A DNA stretch of 42,286 nt from Clostridium lacusfryxellense (GTDB lineage Bacteria > Bacillota > Clostridia > Clostridiales > Clostridiaceae), in contig NZ_JAHLEB010000048.1 in NCBI RefSeq assembly GCF_018861735.1, positions 1 through 42,286 of the forward strand. The letters are read 5' to 3'. Below, in pieces: positions 34,530 to 42,286 of the stretch. A program made the translations under genes and the position numbers. A model generated the notes under the pieces. The model had not been told where the DNA came from. It saw nothing but the letters and a program-made list of their open reading frames with translations, and ran no database searches. Positions within the stretch are counted from its first letter, which is position 1, and every line of letters starts with the position of its first letter.

Positions 34530-35456
34530 TTATGATTTAATTGTATTGGTTTGCCTACTATCTTCAGTAATAACTATCTTTGACTTTGATCTAAGCGCAG
34601 GCAAAACACATCTTAATGTAACTGCAGTAACTACTATAACTCCACCTACAATTGCCCATGGTCCTGGCGTTTCACCAATTAGAATGAATACCCAAACTGG
34701 ATTTAATATAGGCTCAATTATGGGGATTAAAATTACTTCTAGAGCCGTTACATGTTTTATAGCCATTGAATATAATACGTAAGGAATTCCAAGTTGCACT
34801 ACTCCCATTATCAGTAACATAATCCACCCCTGGCTATTAATCTCTGAACTAAATATAAATGGGATTCCAATTATAGCAGTAAGAATATTTCCTAAAAAAA
34901 CTGATTCTAAAGGCGATCCATCCTTTTGCATTCTCATAAAAATCGCAAGAAATCCGAAACATACTCCACTACCAGCTGCAAGTATATTACCTAATATTCC
35001 ACTAGTGCTAAGATTGTCCAAGAAAAATAAAGCCATACCTCCCAAAACTATAAATATTATAATCCAATCAAATATTTTTGTTTTTTCTTTTAAAAACCAA
35101 GCTCCAAATAGTGCTACATAAATAGGAGCTGTATATTGTAGTAAGATAGCATTTGCGGCTGTTGTAGTTTTGTTTGCCATAACAAATAAAATTACTGTTC
35201 CCGAATAAGCTAATGCAGCACCTATCTGCGCGAAAGACCAGGTTAGCTTTGGTTTTTTTATCACTATAAGCAGCACAATAGCAGCGATGGCACTTCTCAT
35301 TCCTGCTATTGCAACAGGATTACACTTTATCGACTTTATAAGTACTCCACCTAAACTCCATAGTATTGCTGTTATTACGAGTAATATTATAGATTTTGTA
35401 CGCTCTGATTTAATTTTAACAGATGATATTCCCTTTATATTTAAACTACTTGCCAT
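34530..35456 (-). CDS. EamA/DMT-family transporter
   Basis: 308 residues with ten hydrophobic helices in two repeats. First EamA: ILLVITAILWSLGGVLIKSIKCNPVAIAGMRSAIAAIVLL. Second: GILGNILAAGSGVCFGFLAIFMRM to the C-terminus, with EVILIPIIEPILNPVWVFILIGETPGPWAIVGGVIVV, the family's ExxxxPxxxxxxxxxxxxGE pattern. Exporter of metabolites or amino acids; substrate unknown. Monocistronic by position. Confidence 0.92.
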   Translation of the reverse strand: MASSLNIKGISSVKIKSERTKSIILLVITAILWSLGGVLIKSIKCNPVAIAGMRSAIAAIVLLIVIKKPKLTWSFAQIGAALAYSGTVILFVMANKTTTAANAILLQYTAPIYVALFGAWFLKEKTKIFDWIIIFIVLGGMALFFLDNLSTSGILGNILAAGSGVCFGFLAIFMRMQKDGSPLESVFLGNILTAIIGIPFIFSSEINSQGWIMLLIMGVVQLGIPYVLYSMAIKHVTALEVILIPIIEPILNPVWVFILIGETPGPWAIVGGVIVVTAVTLRCVLPALRSKSKIVITEDSRQTNTIKS

Positions 35457-35680
35457 TTTATTCTTCCCCCTGAACCTATATCTTTTCGTTAAATTTTTTA
35501 TTATTGTTTTTATGAATTATCAGCTTTTATTATACTATAAAATCTATCATTTTATCTTTATTTCACCTATAATATTATCTTATTTATTTTAATACTTTCT
35601 TATAATTCCTTATATTACCTATGTAACCATTAATACACCAACAGCGTTTATATAAAGATACGCTCTAAACATTCGATAAT

Positions 35681-35709
35681 TTTACTGTAATAATAAAAAA
35701 TTTTATACT
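35681..35709 (+). promoter_or_regulatory. Promoter of the LysM gene
   Basis: TTTACT (35681-35686), 17-nt spacer, TATACT (35704-35709). The start of transcription would fall close to the AAGGGG ribosome site, giving a leader of only about 15-20 nt. The rest of 35457-35680 holds no gene I can support. Confidence 0.6.
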
Positions 35710-35731
35710 AAAAATCGAAGGGGTGTTTCTA

Positions 35732-36622
35732 ATGAAAAACGTAAACAAAATATTATTATCTGTAATTATTATTCCAATGTTACTTGCACCAATAAAAGCA
35801 TTAGCTGTAGGAACTAAAACTACTTACACAGTTAAAAAAGGGGATAGCTTATGGAAAATAGCTACTGCTAGCAAAGTTACAGTTGATTATCTTAAGCTTT
35901 TAAACAAATTAAATACTAATAATATAAATATTGGACAAGTTATTAAATTACCTCCTGTAGCTATTCAAAAACCTATGGTTATAATTACTACTCCAAATCC
36001 AGTAAAAGTATTCCCTTCAATTACATACATTGTAAAAGCAGGTAATACTGCAACTTCGATAGGCAAGTTGTTTAATGTCTCTGCAGCTGATATTATGAAA
36101 TATAATTATATGGGTGTAAATGATTGGTTTAGCGAAGGACAAAAAATCGCTGTAAATGGCTATGCCACGAGAGATTATGCTGTAACTCCAGGAATGGATA
36201 AATCTCCTACTCAATACGGCGCGGCTATAGACTGGTTTAGAGATGGACAATATTTATTAAAGAGGAATGATTTATTTACAATTGTTGATTTTGCTACTAG
36301 AAAACAATTTACAGTAAAAGTAATGGGTGGATATAATCATTGTGACATAGAACCTCTTACTTCCTCTGACACCGCAGTTATGAAAAGCATATTTTCTACT
36401 TGGAATTGGTCACCGAGGGCAGTTGTAATATTTAAGAATGGTATGAATATAGCAGCCTCACTGTCAGGCATGCCTCATAGTTTCGATACAACTCCAAGTA
36501 ATGGTGTTATTGGACATTTTGATCTATACTTAAAAAACAGTATCCCACATGGCGGCTCTGTATCACAAACTTATGTTAAACAGCATTACAACAATATTCC
36601 AATATCTTCTGGTCAAAAATAA
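35732..36622 (+). CDS. Secreted two-LysM peptidoglycan-binding protein
   Basis: 296 residues from the ATG at 35732 with AAGGGG upstream. The signal peptide is cut near IKALA/V. LysM 1 (TYTVKKGDSLWKIATASKVTV ... NIGQVIKLP) and LysM 2 (TYIVKAGNTATSIGKLFNVSA ... FSEGQKIAVNG) bind glycan chains. The C-terminal ~150 residues (KRNDLFTIVDFATRKQFTVKVMGGYNHCDIEP, NWSPRAVVIFKNG, GMPHSFDT and GHFDLYLKNSIPHGG) form a domain often attached to LysM in clostridia, whose conserved His/Cys/Asp residues suggest an enzyme; its activity is not known to me. Could act on spore or vegetative wall. Confidence 0.85.
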   Translation: MKNVNKILLSVIIIPMLLAPIKALAVGTKTTYTVKKGDSLWKIATASKVTVDYLKLLNKLNTNNINIGQVIKLPPVAIQKPMVIITTPNPVKVFPSITYIVKAGNTATSIGKLFNVSAADIMKYNYMGVNDWFSEGQKIAVNGYATRDYAVTPGMDKSPTQYGAAIDWFRDGQYLLKRNDLFTIVDFATRKQFTVKVMGGYNHCDIEPLTSSDTAVMKSIFSTWNWSPRAVVIFKNGMNIAASLSGMPHSFDTTPSNGVIGHFDLYLKNSIPHGGSVSQTYVKQHYNNIPISSGQK

Positions 36623-36687
36623 TTTATCCTTGCTATTTTATCAGAATGATAATCTTATTGAACAGACAATTCTTCTATTAATATATA

Positions 36688-36795
36688 TTATTTTGATTTA
36701 AAAATAAAGTATTGAACTAATTCTTTTGCTAAATTTGCCTGAACATTTTGGTTACCATCAACAAATGTTCCATTGCTCCACTTATATAATAACAT
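36688..36795 (-). pseudogene. Possible C-terminal gene fragment
   Basis: On the minus strand 35 codons (MLLYKWSNGTFVDGNQNVQA to FIFKSK) run to TAA at 36690-36688, with no ribosome site before the ATG. The frame extends only a few codons further back to a stop. The text looks like real protein, so it may be the end of a deleted gene, perhaps of a secreted enzyme. Weak evidence. Confidence 0.3.
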
Positions 36796-36907
36796 AGTGT
36801 TCACACAATCATTTGATATTTATAATACAATTAAATAGTATTATAAATATATAGCAACTAAATAATTTTTTTTAATTAGAGCCCCCTTTAATTAAATATA
36901 AAAAAAT

Positions 36908-36945
36908 AATACGAGTGATATTATACATATAATATCACTCGTATT
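36908..36945. terminator. Terminator of the 157-aa gene
   Basis: An 18-bp perfect stem (AATACGAGTGATATTATA and its complement) with a 2-base centre. On the minus strand it is followed by ATTTTTTTATATTT. Confidence 0.87.
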
Positions 36946-36968
36946 ATTTTATAAGATTTTTATGAATT

Positions 36969-37442
36969 TTATTTTATAATCTTTTCAAGCGTTTTAATAA
37001 GTTTATCTTTATTATTAATCATATCAGTTAATATTTTATATGTTCTTGTATTTATATCATCTGCATTTTTCATAAATCTGCCCTGGAGGTCAATAAGCAG
37101 TGACTTTCCATCCTTCTCTAAATCAAGTGAAAACTTCAAATACTCTATAATATTATTAATTTCTTTAACAAATGACTTTTTATTAAACTCATTTATTAAA
37201 AAAGACATCTTATCATATATAAAAAATTCTATTTCAATTTCTTCATCCTTTTCTTCACTTACTTCATTTTTTAATTTCTCATAATATTTAATAGATTTAT
37301 CTACTTCTTTAGCTAAGACCTTTGACATTATCTCTATAGATGGAATATCACATTTCCTGTGCCCTATGCCTTCATATATATCCTTTTTACGAATAGCGAT
37401 ATTTATTGCTTTATCAATTAAATCTATAACGTTGTATCCCAT
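36969..37442 (-). CDS. Helical cytoplasmic protein, unknown function
   Basis: 157 residues, almost all predicted helix, rich in Lys and Glu. No membrane segment or Cys cluster. The pattern of long helices (DLIDKAINIAIRKKDIYEGI, KEVDKSIKYYEKLKNEVSE, FVKEINNIIEYLKFSLDLEK) would suit a four-helix bundle, but ferritin-type Glu/His metal ligands are not evident. AGGAGTG precedes the ATG, a promoter lies at 37472-37500 and a terminator follows, so it is a stand-alone gene. Confidence 0.7.
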   Translation of the reverse strand: MGYNVIDLIDKAINIAIRKKDIYEGIGHRKCDIPSIEIMSKVLAKEVDKSIKYYEKLKNEVSEEKDEEIEIEFFIYDKMSFLINEFNKKSFVKEINNIIEYLKFSLDLEKDGKSLLIDLQGRFMKNADDINTRTYKILTDMINNKDKLIKTLEKIIK

Positions 37443-37471
37443 AACATCACTCCTATAATTATATCACCGAA

Positions 37472-37500
37472 ACTATAACATATTTCTATTAATGTTACAA
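37472..37500 (-). promoter_or_regulatory. Promoter of the 157-aa gene
   Basis: On the minus strand TTGTAA (37500-37495), 17-nt spacer, TATAGT (37477-37472), about 30 nt before the start codon. Confidence 0.65.
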
Positions 37501-37639
37501 TAAAACAATGAATACAACAAATAAATTCATATAAAAACTCATTTCAAAAGAGGAAATTTGTAATTTATGGAGAATACTAATAGTTTACTAAGTTCCAACT
37601 AGGTTTAACCTAACTATTGAAAATTCAGGGAGAAAAATT

Positions 37640-38872
37640 ATGATTACAAGGCTAAAAACTTTAATACTAAAAGAATTATTAATTATTATAAGACATAAGG
37701 AATGGTTGATAGCAGCTCTATTTCTTCCAGTTATAGTGTTTTTTATACTTTCTTCTTCATTTAAAGACATGATGAAAAGAGAGTCAGATATTTCCCCAAT
37801 AAAAGTAGCAATTGTAGATAATGATAATAGCACTGCAAGTAAACTACTATTATCTAGTTTTACTAGTAATAAAAACTTTTCAAATTTTGTTAATATAGAT
37901 GTGTGTACAAGAACAGAAGCTAAAGAAAAATTTAATAGTAATTTATTAACTGGAATAATAGAAATACCTAAAAACTTTTCTAACAGTTTGTTATCTATGG
38001 AAAATCTACCTTTAGATATGACTTTAAACTCAGAAGAGCCGCTAAAAAGTTCAATACTAAAAAATGTTATGCAAGGGTATTCACGGATTATAGGAGCCGT
38101 AGAAATAGGAGTTAGTTCTGTAGACTATTATATGGATAAATATAGTGTTGAGCAGGAACAAAAAGAGAAAGTGAATACATATTTGTCAAGAGATTTGATC
38201 TTTACAGCATTAGGTAGATCTAGTTTTTTTACTTATGAGCCTCACAATGATATTCCCTCTACCACCTCTATAGAATATTACGTTATTGCAATAGCTGTAC
38301 TTTTGTTAATGTATATAGGTATAATTTTAGGGAACCTACTTATAAAAGAGCGAAATTCAATGGCAATTAAACGACTCCTAACCACTCCTGTTAATAGCTT
38401 TGAGATCATCTTCAGTAAGTGGATATCATACTCCATATACTGCACCGTACTTTTAATGATTTTTATGACACCTATATTTTTATTATTTAACCTAGATACA
38501 AGTGTAATAAGAAATTTATTCGTGTTTATAATTATCAGCGTTGGACTTATAACGAGTTTCTACATAATGCTTGCTACTTTTTTTAACAATGAGGAGAGTT
38601 ATATTTTAATGGCTAATATATATGTATTTATATCTGCAATTATAGGTGGAAGCTTTATACCACTACAACTAATGCCTGAAAACATAAGGAACATTTCTAA
38701 ACTAACTCCTAACTATTGGATAATAAAAGGGAATATGTTTTTAATAAATTTGTATTCCCTAAATGATATTAAATATATTATATGGGGGATGCTCTTGCTA
38801 ACTATTGGAATGCTTACTACTTCAATGTTTATGCTAATAAGAGGTAAGAGGATATTAAAATGGATTATATAA
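37640..38872 (+). CDS. ABC-2 family permease, first of a pair
   Basis: 410 residues, ATG with CAGGGAG 7 nt upstream. ABC2_membrane_3 layout: one helix at about 24-43 (WLIAALFLPVIVFFILSSSF), a soluble extracellular domain (about 45-205) starting with IKVAIVDNDNSTASKLL, then five to six helices (about 213-400) including the NLLIKERNSMAIKRLLTTPV coupling loop, which contacts an ATPase, and GGSFIPLQLMPENIRNISKLTPNYWIIKG. It exports an unknown substrate. It overlaps the second permease by 13 nt. No nucleotide-binding protein gene is adjacent on either side, which is unusual. Confidence 0.87.
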   Translation: MITRLKTLILKELLIIIRHKEWLIAALFLPVIVFFILSSSFKDMMKRESDISPIKVAIVDNDNSTASKLLLSSFTSNKNFSNFVNIDVCTRTEAKEKFNSNLLTGIIEIPKNFSNSLLSMENLPLDMTLNSEEPLKSSILKNVMQGYSRIIGAVEIGVSSVDYYMDKYSVEQEQKEKVNTYLSRDLIFTALGRSSFFTYEPHNDIPSTTSIEYYVIAIAVLLLMYIGIILGNLLIKERNSMAIKRLLTTPVNSFEIIFSKWISYSIYCTVLLMIFMTPIFLLFNLDTSVIRNLFVFIIISVGLITSFYIMLATFFNNEESYILMANIYVFISAIIGGSFIPLQLMPENIRNISKLTPNYWIIKGNMFLINLYSLNDIKYIIWGMLLLTIGMLTTSMFMLIRGKRILKWII

Positions 38873-40071
38873 TGATATTAATAAAAACAAGAATGAGAAT
38901 ACTATTTAGAAAGAAAATACTTATAACACTTAGTATCATAGCGCCTCTAATTTCATTAATTTTTGTTGCAAGTATTTTTAATAGGCCATCTTTTTTTGAT
39001 AAAGTTCCTATAGCTATAATTGATGAAGACAATTCTGCAACATCCAGAAAAATAATCGAAGGGTTATATCATAGTAACTCACTCACTTGTAGAGTTATTA
39101 AAAAATCAGAGATTACTAAAAATCTTAATGATAGTCTCGTTCAGGGAGTATATATATTCAATTCTGGACTAGAAAAAAATATAGAAAAACAAAATCTTGA
39201 TAACCTAATAACTGTTCATTATTTACCACATAATCTTTTCGCACCAGGAATCACCGATATTGTTGCTAGTGAGCTTCTCTACTATGTCTGTGGGGTTAAG
39301 TCTGCGACCACAGGTCAAGAGGTCATACATAAAACTACTGGTATAGATGTTTATGACGATATTATCACGTATAATTTAAATGGTATTAATGATTCAAAAT
39401 CTAACTTACCACTAAAAATAAAATCTATTTCGCCTAATACTAAAAAGGAAAATGGAGCTATGATTAAAGGAGATATTGTCTCTAAGCAGTTTGCATTAGG
39501 AATGGTTATAATTTTTTCCACCCTGTTCTTATTATCGGGAAGTGCAACAATTATGAAAACCAGAGCCTCTGGAGTTTACAAACGAATTCAAGCAGCTGGA
39601 GTTCCTTATTCCTATTTACTCTTAACTGATGTAATTAGTAATATACTAAGTGGAGGTTTTGTAGTTTTATTGCAATTTACTTTTTTATATAAGGTACTTG
39701 AAATTCAGAGTGTACAAAGTTATGGTTTAGTTATTATAAGTTGTTTAATCTATATATTTTGTATGTCAAATTTGTTTGTACTACTAACTCGTATTTTCAA
39801 AAGTCATATTGCTTTTCAAAGCATTATGCCAGTATTTATATTAATAATTGGTTTGCTTGGAGGTTGTTTATGGAGTATTGAACTTTTGCCACAAAACTTA
39901 ATCCTTGTCGCACATCTTATGCCAACATATTTGATACATAATGGTATAACTAAATTGATATTATATAATGGAAACATTGCGGATATTTTATTCAATTCTA
40001 CCTTATTAATCGGCTATGGAATTGTGTTTATGATTATAAACCTTATAATAGAAAGGGTTAATATGCATTAA
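38860..40071 (+). CDS. ABC-2 family permease, second of a pair
   Basis: 403 residues with the same layout as its neighbour: N-terminal helix (ILITLSIIAPLISLIFVASIF), an outside domain (VPIAIIDEDNSATSRKIIEGL onward), and a C-terminal set of helices with TIMKTRASGVYKRIQAAGVPYSYLLLTD as the coupling segment and GGCLWSIELLPQNLILVAHLMPTYLIHNG near the end. The pair probably forms a heterodimer. Translation is coupled by the 13-nt overlap. A hairpin terminator closes the operon. Confidence 0.87.
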   Translation: MDYIMILIKTRMRILFRKKILITLSIIAPLISLIFVASIFNRPSFFDKVPIAIIDEDNSATSRKIIEGLYHSNSLTCRVIKKSEITKNLNDSLVQGVYIFNSGLEKNIEKQNLDNLITVHYLPHNLFAPGITDIVASELLYYVCGVKSATTGQEVIHKTTGIDVYDDIITYNLNGINDSKSNLPLKIKSISPNTKKENGAMIKGDIVSKQFALGMVIIFSTLFLLSGSATIMKTRASGVYKRIQAAGVPYSYLLLTDVISNILSGGFVVLLQFTFLYKVLEIQSVQSYGLVIISCLIYIFCMSNLFVLLTRIFKSHIAFQSIMPVFILIIGLLGGCLWSIELLPQNLILVAHLMPTYLIHNGITKLILYNGNIADILFNSTLLIGYGIVFMIINLIIERVNMH

Positions 40072-40112
40072 TGAACTAGCGTATAATGCTCCAAAAGTAA
40101 TTTTAGCCATAG

Positions 40113-40149
40113 CAAAAGCGGCCTAGCTTGATTAGCTTAACCGCTTTTG
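40113..40149. terminator. Terminator between the ABC-2 pair and the repeat-rich gene
   Basis: CAAAAGCGG pairs with CCGCTTTTG around an inner TAGCT/AGCTA-like stem, followed on the plus strand by TTTT. It also lies 35 nt after the minus-strand stop at 40185. Confidence 0.83.
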
Positions 40150-40184
40150 TTTTACTCTCTTTCTTATAACTTTCGCTCCTGTTT

Positions 40185-40802
40185 TTATTTTTCTTTGCCC
40201 TTTTGTTTAGCCTTATCTTTATCTATATCCTTCTCTTTATCTTTTTCCTCATCCTCATCCTTATCTTTTTCCTTATCCTTATCTCCCTCTTTACCTTTAC
40301 CTTTAGATTTAACTTTATCCTTCTCTTTATCCTTATCTTTGTCTTTGTCTTCATCTTTGTCTTTGTCTTCATCTTTAGCTTTATATTTTTCAATATATTC
40401 TATAAGAGCCATGCTAATTAAATCCATGCTTTTAAACTCATGATTTATCTCTGCAAAATCTTTAAACTTGTCACAAACATCTGAATATATTCTAATAGAA
40501 GTTGTAGTCTTAGATTCTCTATTAAGTATATCCTCATCAATTTTTATTTCTTCTGATTGCGGCACTGTAATTATTATTTCTTCTTCTATTTCTTCTATTT
40601 CTTCTATCTCTTCTATTTCTTCTATCTCTACTACCTTTTTTTGTTCTTGTACAAATTCATAAGCTAAATCAACAGCATCTTCTATGCTATCAGAATTAAA
40701 GCTCATGCTAGGAGTTGTATTATCTATAGTTAAACAAAATTTAGAACTTGATTGAATTTTAACCTTAAATCCATCGTCTATTAGTTTTTCTAATTTATTC
40801 AT
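40185..40802 (-). CDS. Repeat-rich charged protein with ribbon-helix-helix-like segment
   Basis: 205 residues. Residues 1-55 are a small alpha/beta segment (FKVKIQSSSKFCLTIDNTTP, DAVDLAYEFVQEQKK). Then come an EIEEIEE tract (about 59-74), a middle segment (TTTSIRIYSDVCDKFKDFAE ... SMDLISMALIEYIEKY, about 99-140) shaped like a ribbon-helix-helix DNA-binding unit, and a tail of about 65 residues made almost only of Lys, Asp and Glu (KDKDEDKDKDKDKEK style). No membrane segment. Candidate roles are nucleoid or nucleic-acid association, or a flexible salt-rich tail; none is proven. The long serine-leucine frame on the other strand is a mirror of this repeat. Confidence 0.65.
   Translation of the reverse strand: MNKLEKLIDDGFKVKIQSSSKFCLTIDNTTPSMSFNSDSIEDAVDLAYEFVQEQKKVVEIEEIEEIEEIEEIEEEIIITVPQSEEIKIDEDILNRESKTTTSIRIYSDVCDKFKDFAEINHEFKSMDLISMALIEYIEKYKAKDEDKDKDEDKDKDKDKEKDKVKSKGKGKEGDKDKEKDKDEDEEKDKEKDIDKDKAKQKGKEK
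40206..40378. repeat. Degenerate hexamer array encoding the Lys/Asp/Glu tail
   Basis: TCYTTA-like hexamers fill most of the stretch. Within it an 18-bp unit is perfectly duplicated (40337-40354 and 40355-40372). A second array of 9-bp TTCTATTTC-like units lies at about 40580-40628. All units are multiples of three, so copy changes alter tract length without shifting the frame. Confidence 0.85.
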
Positions 40803-40942
40803 TTTTCACACACCTTTTACTTTTTCGTATTTATTATGCGTACCTTAATATACATTAGGTTTTACCATTATAGCTTAAATAATACACATAATAGACACTT
40901 AATTATTTTATAGGTGGTGTAATGATATAACTCTTAGATCAT

Positions 40943-42082
40943 CTATGCGTTCTTCATAGCTAAATTAACTTCTTTTAAATGTTTTCTTATTTCCAAATGT
41001 TGAGGGCATAGTTTTTCGCATTTACCACATTCAACACATGAAACTGCTCTTTGTTTTAATGTTAAATCATTATTATAAGTTTTGGACTGATCTTCATATT
41101 CGTCATACATTGAAGCATCATTTAATAATGCAAAGTTCTTTGGTATGTCCACCCCAGCAGGGCATGGCATACAGTAATTACAGGCCGTACATTGAACCTT
41201 TATTAACTCATTATATTGTCCTTTTACATTATCAATTAATTCTAAATCTTTCACTGATAATGAATTTGGAAGAGCCACATCTGCTGTTTGCATATTCTCT
41301 ATAACCTGCTCCATTGAATTCATACCACTAAGGATAGTTGAAACTTCAGGATGATTAAGTACCCATCTCAAAGCCCACTGCGCAGGAGTTTTCTTAACTT
41401 CAGACTTAGCCCATTCTTCTTTTACTGAAATCGGTGGATTTTTCGCAAGTCTTCCACCTTTAAGTGGTTCCATAATTACAATACCCATACCTTTTTTCGC
41501 TGCATATTCTAACCCCTCAGTGCCTGCTTGATAATTATTATCTAGAAAATTATATTGTATCTGGCAAAAATCCCAATCGTATCCATCTATAATTTCTTTA
41601 AAAGTATCCAGTTTATCATGAAATGAAAATCCTATTTGCTTAATTCTTCCATCACATAAAGCGCTTTTCACAAATTTAAAAATATCTAATTTTAATAGAT
41701 TGTCCCATCTTTCTTTATCTAAAGCGTGAAGAAGATACATGTCTATATGATCTGTTTGAAGTTTTCCTAACTGCTCATCCAAATATTTATCAAAGTCCTC
41801 ATAAGTATGAGTAAGCCAAGTAGGTAATTTGGTAGCTAATTTTACTTTTTCCCTGTACCCATCTTTTAACGCCTTCCCAACAAGAATTTCACTACTTCCC
41901 TTATGATAAGGATATGCTGTATCAATATAAGTAACCCCATTGTCTATAGCATATCTTATTAAAGCTATAGCTTTTTCCTCATCAATTTGTTTATCATCAT
42001 TATTTATTATTGGTAGCCTCATACATCCAAACCCTAGTGTTGAAACTTTAAAATCACATTTTCCAAATTCCCTATATTTCAT
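40943..42082 (-). CDS. Aldo/keto reductase with C-terminal 4Fe-4S ferredoxin domain
   Basis: 379 residues. The aldo/keto reductase barrel covers about 1-280: LGFGCMRLP, YIDTAYPYHKGSSE (catalytic Asp and Tyr), VKLATKLP (Lys), DHIDMYLLHAL (His), VIMEPLKGGRL, SGMNSMEQVIEN. The C-terminal part has CTACNYCMPCPAGVDIP and CVECGKCEKLCPQHLEI, two cluster-binding sets, the first in the CX2CX2CXCP form. This Fe-S class is common in anaerobes; physiological substrates are mostly unknown. AAAGGAG precedes the ATG. Confidence 0.93.
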   Translation of the reverse strand: MKYREFGKCDFKVSTLGFGCMRLPIINNDDKQIDEEKAIALIRYAIDNGVTYIDTAYPYHKGSSEILVGKALKDGYREKVKLATKLPTWLTHTYEDFDKYLDEQLGKLQTDHIDMYLLHALDKERWDNLLKLDIFKFVKSALCDGRIKQIGFSFHDKLDTFKEIIDGYDWDFCQIQYNFLDNNYQAGTEGLEYAAKKGMGIVIMEPLKGGRLAKNPPISVKEEWAKSEVKKTPAQWALRWVLNHPEVSTILSGMNSMEQVIENMQTADVALPNSLSVKDLELIDNVKGQYNELIKVQCTACNYCMPCPAGVDIPKNFALLNDASMYDEYEDQSKTYNNDLTLKQRAVSCVECGKCEKLCPQHLEIRKHLKEVNLAMKNA

Positions 42083-42186
42083 TTAATACTCCTTTCAAAT
42101 CTGCTAAATTAACTTGCTTAAGCTTTTTACATATATGAATATTTAGCTTTATTTATTGGAAAGTTATCCTAATCTTCTTAAGTAAA

Positions 42187-42286
42187 CACAGGCGTTACCG
42201 CCCATGCTCCTCAACGGAACCGTACGTGCCCTATTAAGGCATACGGCTCTTCACCCCATATTTCCAATCATCAATAGAATAAGCTT
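42187..42286 (-). mobile_element. 3' end of a group II intron, cut by the window edge
   Basis: On the minus strand 42249-42217 reads GAGCCGTATGCC, a short loop, then a complementary arm ending ACGTACGGTTC. This is group II intron domain V with its AGC triad and two-base bulge. A second hairpin at 42206-42187 (CATGGGCG, GTAA loop, CGCCTGTG) fits domain VI. The intron-encoded reverse transcriptase/maturase would lie to the right, outside the window. The exact 3' splice point cannot be fixed; it lies left of about 42187, in the roughly 100 bp before the aldo/keto reductase gene, which has no other feature. Confidence 0.78.

Larger units (their letters stand above)
36623..36968. other. Intergenic stretch with a gene fragment and a terminator
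   Basis: 346 bp. A weak hairpin (TTATCA gaa TGATAA, near 36639) follows the LysM gene. Then come the fragment at 36688-36795 and the hairpin at 36908-36945. The rest is AT-rich with nothing I can assign. Confidence 0.6.

Noticed and set aside
40147-40443. Plus-strand reading frame rich in Ser and Leu across the repeat region
   Set aside because: It is the mirror of the Lys/Asp/Glu-coding hexamers on the minus strand and has no ribosome site or independent sense.
40185-40802. Repeat array considered as a CRISPR or other spaced array
   Set aside because: The units are 6-18 bp, contiguous and coding, with no unique spacers.

Overview
The window comes from a low-GC, anaerobic Firmicute, most likely a Clostridium sensu stricto. 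Three things suggest this: the strongly AT-rich sequence, the strong AGGAGG-type ribosome binding sites (several with TTG or GTG starts), and the gene content (a ferredoxin-dependent 2-oxoacid oxidoreductase, Fe-S oxidoreductases, a fused NAD(P)HX repair enzyme). The species cannot be fixed from the sequence. I saw no tRNA, rRNA or CRISPR array.

Layout. (1) 89-5736, minus strand: a 5-oxoproline utilisation operon in the order pxpA, NRAMP-like carrier, pxpB, pxpC, OadA-like carboxyltransferase, biotin-carrier remnant, with a good promoter at 5822-5850. The distal part looks decayed: the carboxyltransferase has Asn where the family has its carbamylated Lys, and the biotin carrier is frameshifted and internally deleted. 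A 22-bp tandem repeat sits exactly at the pxpB stop. (2) 5992-9279, plus strand: a P-loop ATPase followed by a four-subunit 2-oxoacid:ferredoxin oxidoreductase (ferredoxin, alpha, beta, gamma), closed by a strong hairpin. (3) 9344-14093: small genes and gene debris. These include a truncated acetyltransferase, a 34-residue membrane peptide, the bifunctional NnrD/NnrE enzyme, a padR/membrane-protein pair followed by a decayed second copy, and a broken flavin-reductase gene. (4) 14094-17614, minus: small unknown proteins, a HAD phosphatase overlapping a double-cluster Fe-S protein, and a GNAT acetyltransferase. (5) 17814-22930, minus: a secreted peptidoglycan-scavenging pair, a GH3 NagZ-type hexosaminidase and a 1059-residue protein joining an AmiE-like serine hydrolase to a NamZ (DUF1343/GH171) muramidase. 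(6) 23222-25456, plus: two zinc-ribbon membrane proteins, the second TcaA/YvbJ-like. (7) 25601-33419, plus: a GntR-LacI hybrid regulator, a sugar ABC importer (binding lipoprotein and two permeases) and a GH38 alpha-mannosidase, probably a mannoside-utilisation locus. (8) 33481-37442: metallophosphoesterase, ABM-domain protein, DMT exporter, LysM protein and a helical unknown. (9) 37640-40071: two overlapping ABC-2 permeases with no ATPase gene beside them. (10) 40185-42082, minus: a protein with a ribbon-helix-helix-like segment and highly repetitive charged tracts, then an aldo/keto reductase with a ferredoxin tail. (11) 42187-42286: the 3' end (domains V and VI) of a group II intron on the minus strand, running off the right edge.

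The most interesting points are the AmiE-NamZ fusion beside NagZ, the apparent loss of biotin/carboxyltransferase chemistry at the end of the pxp operon, and the 22-bp duplication whose removal would join pxpB and pxpC in one frame. Several regions show gene decay in progress: at least six fragments with internal stops or missing ends.
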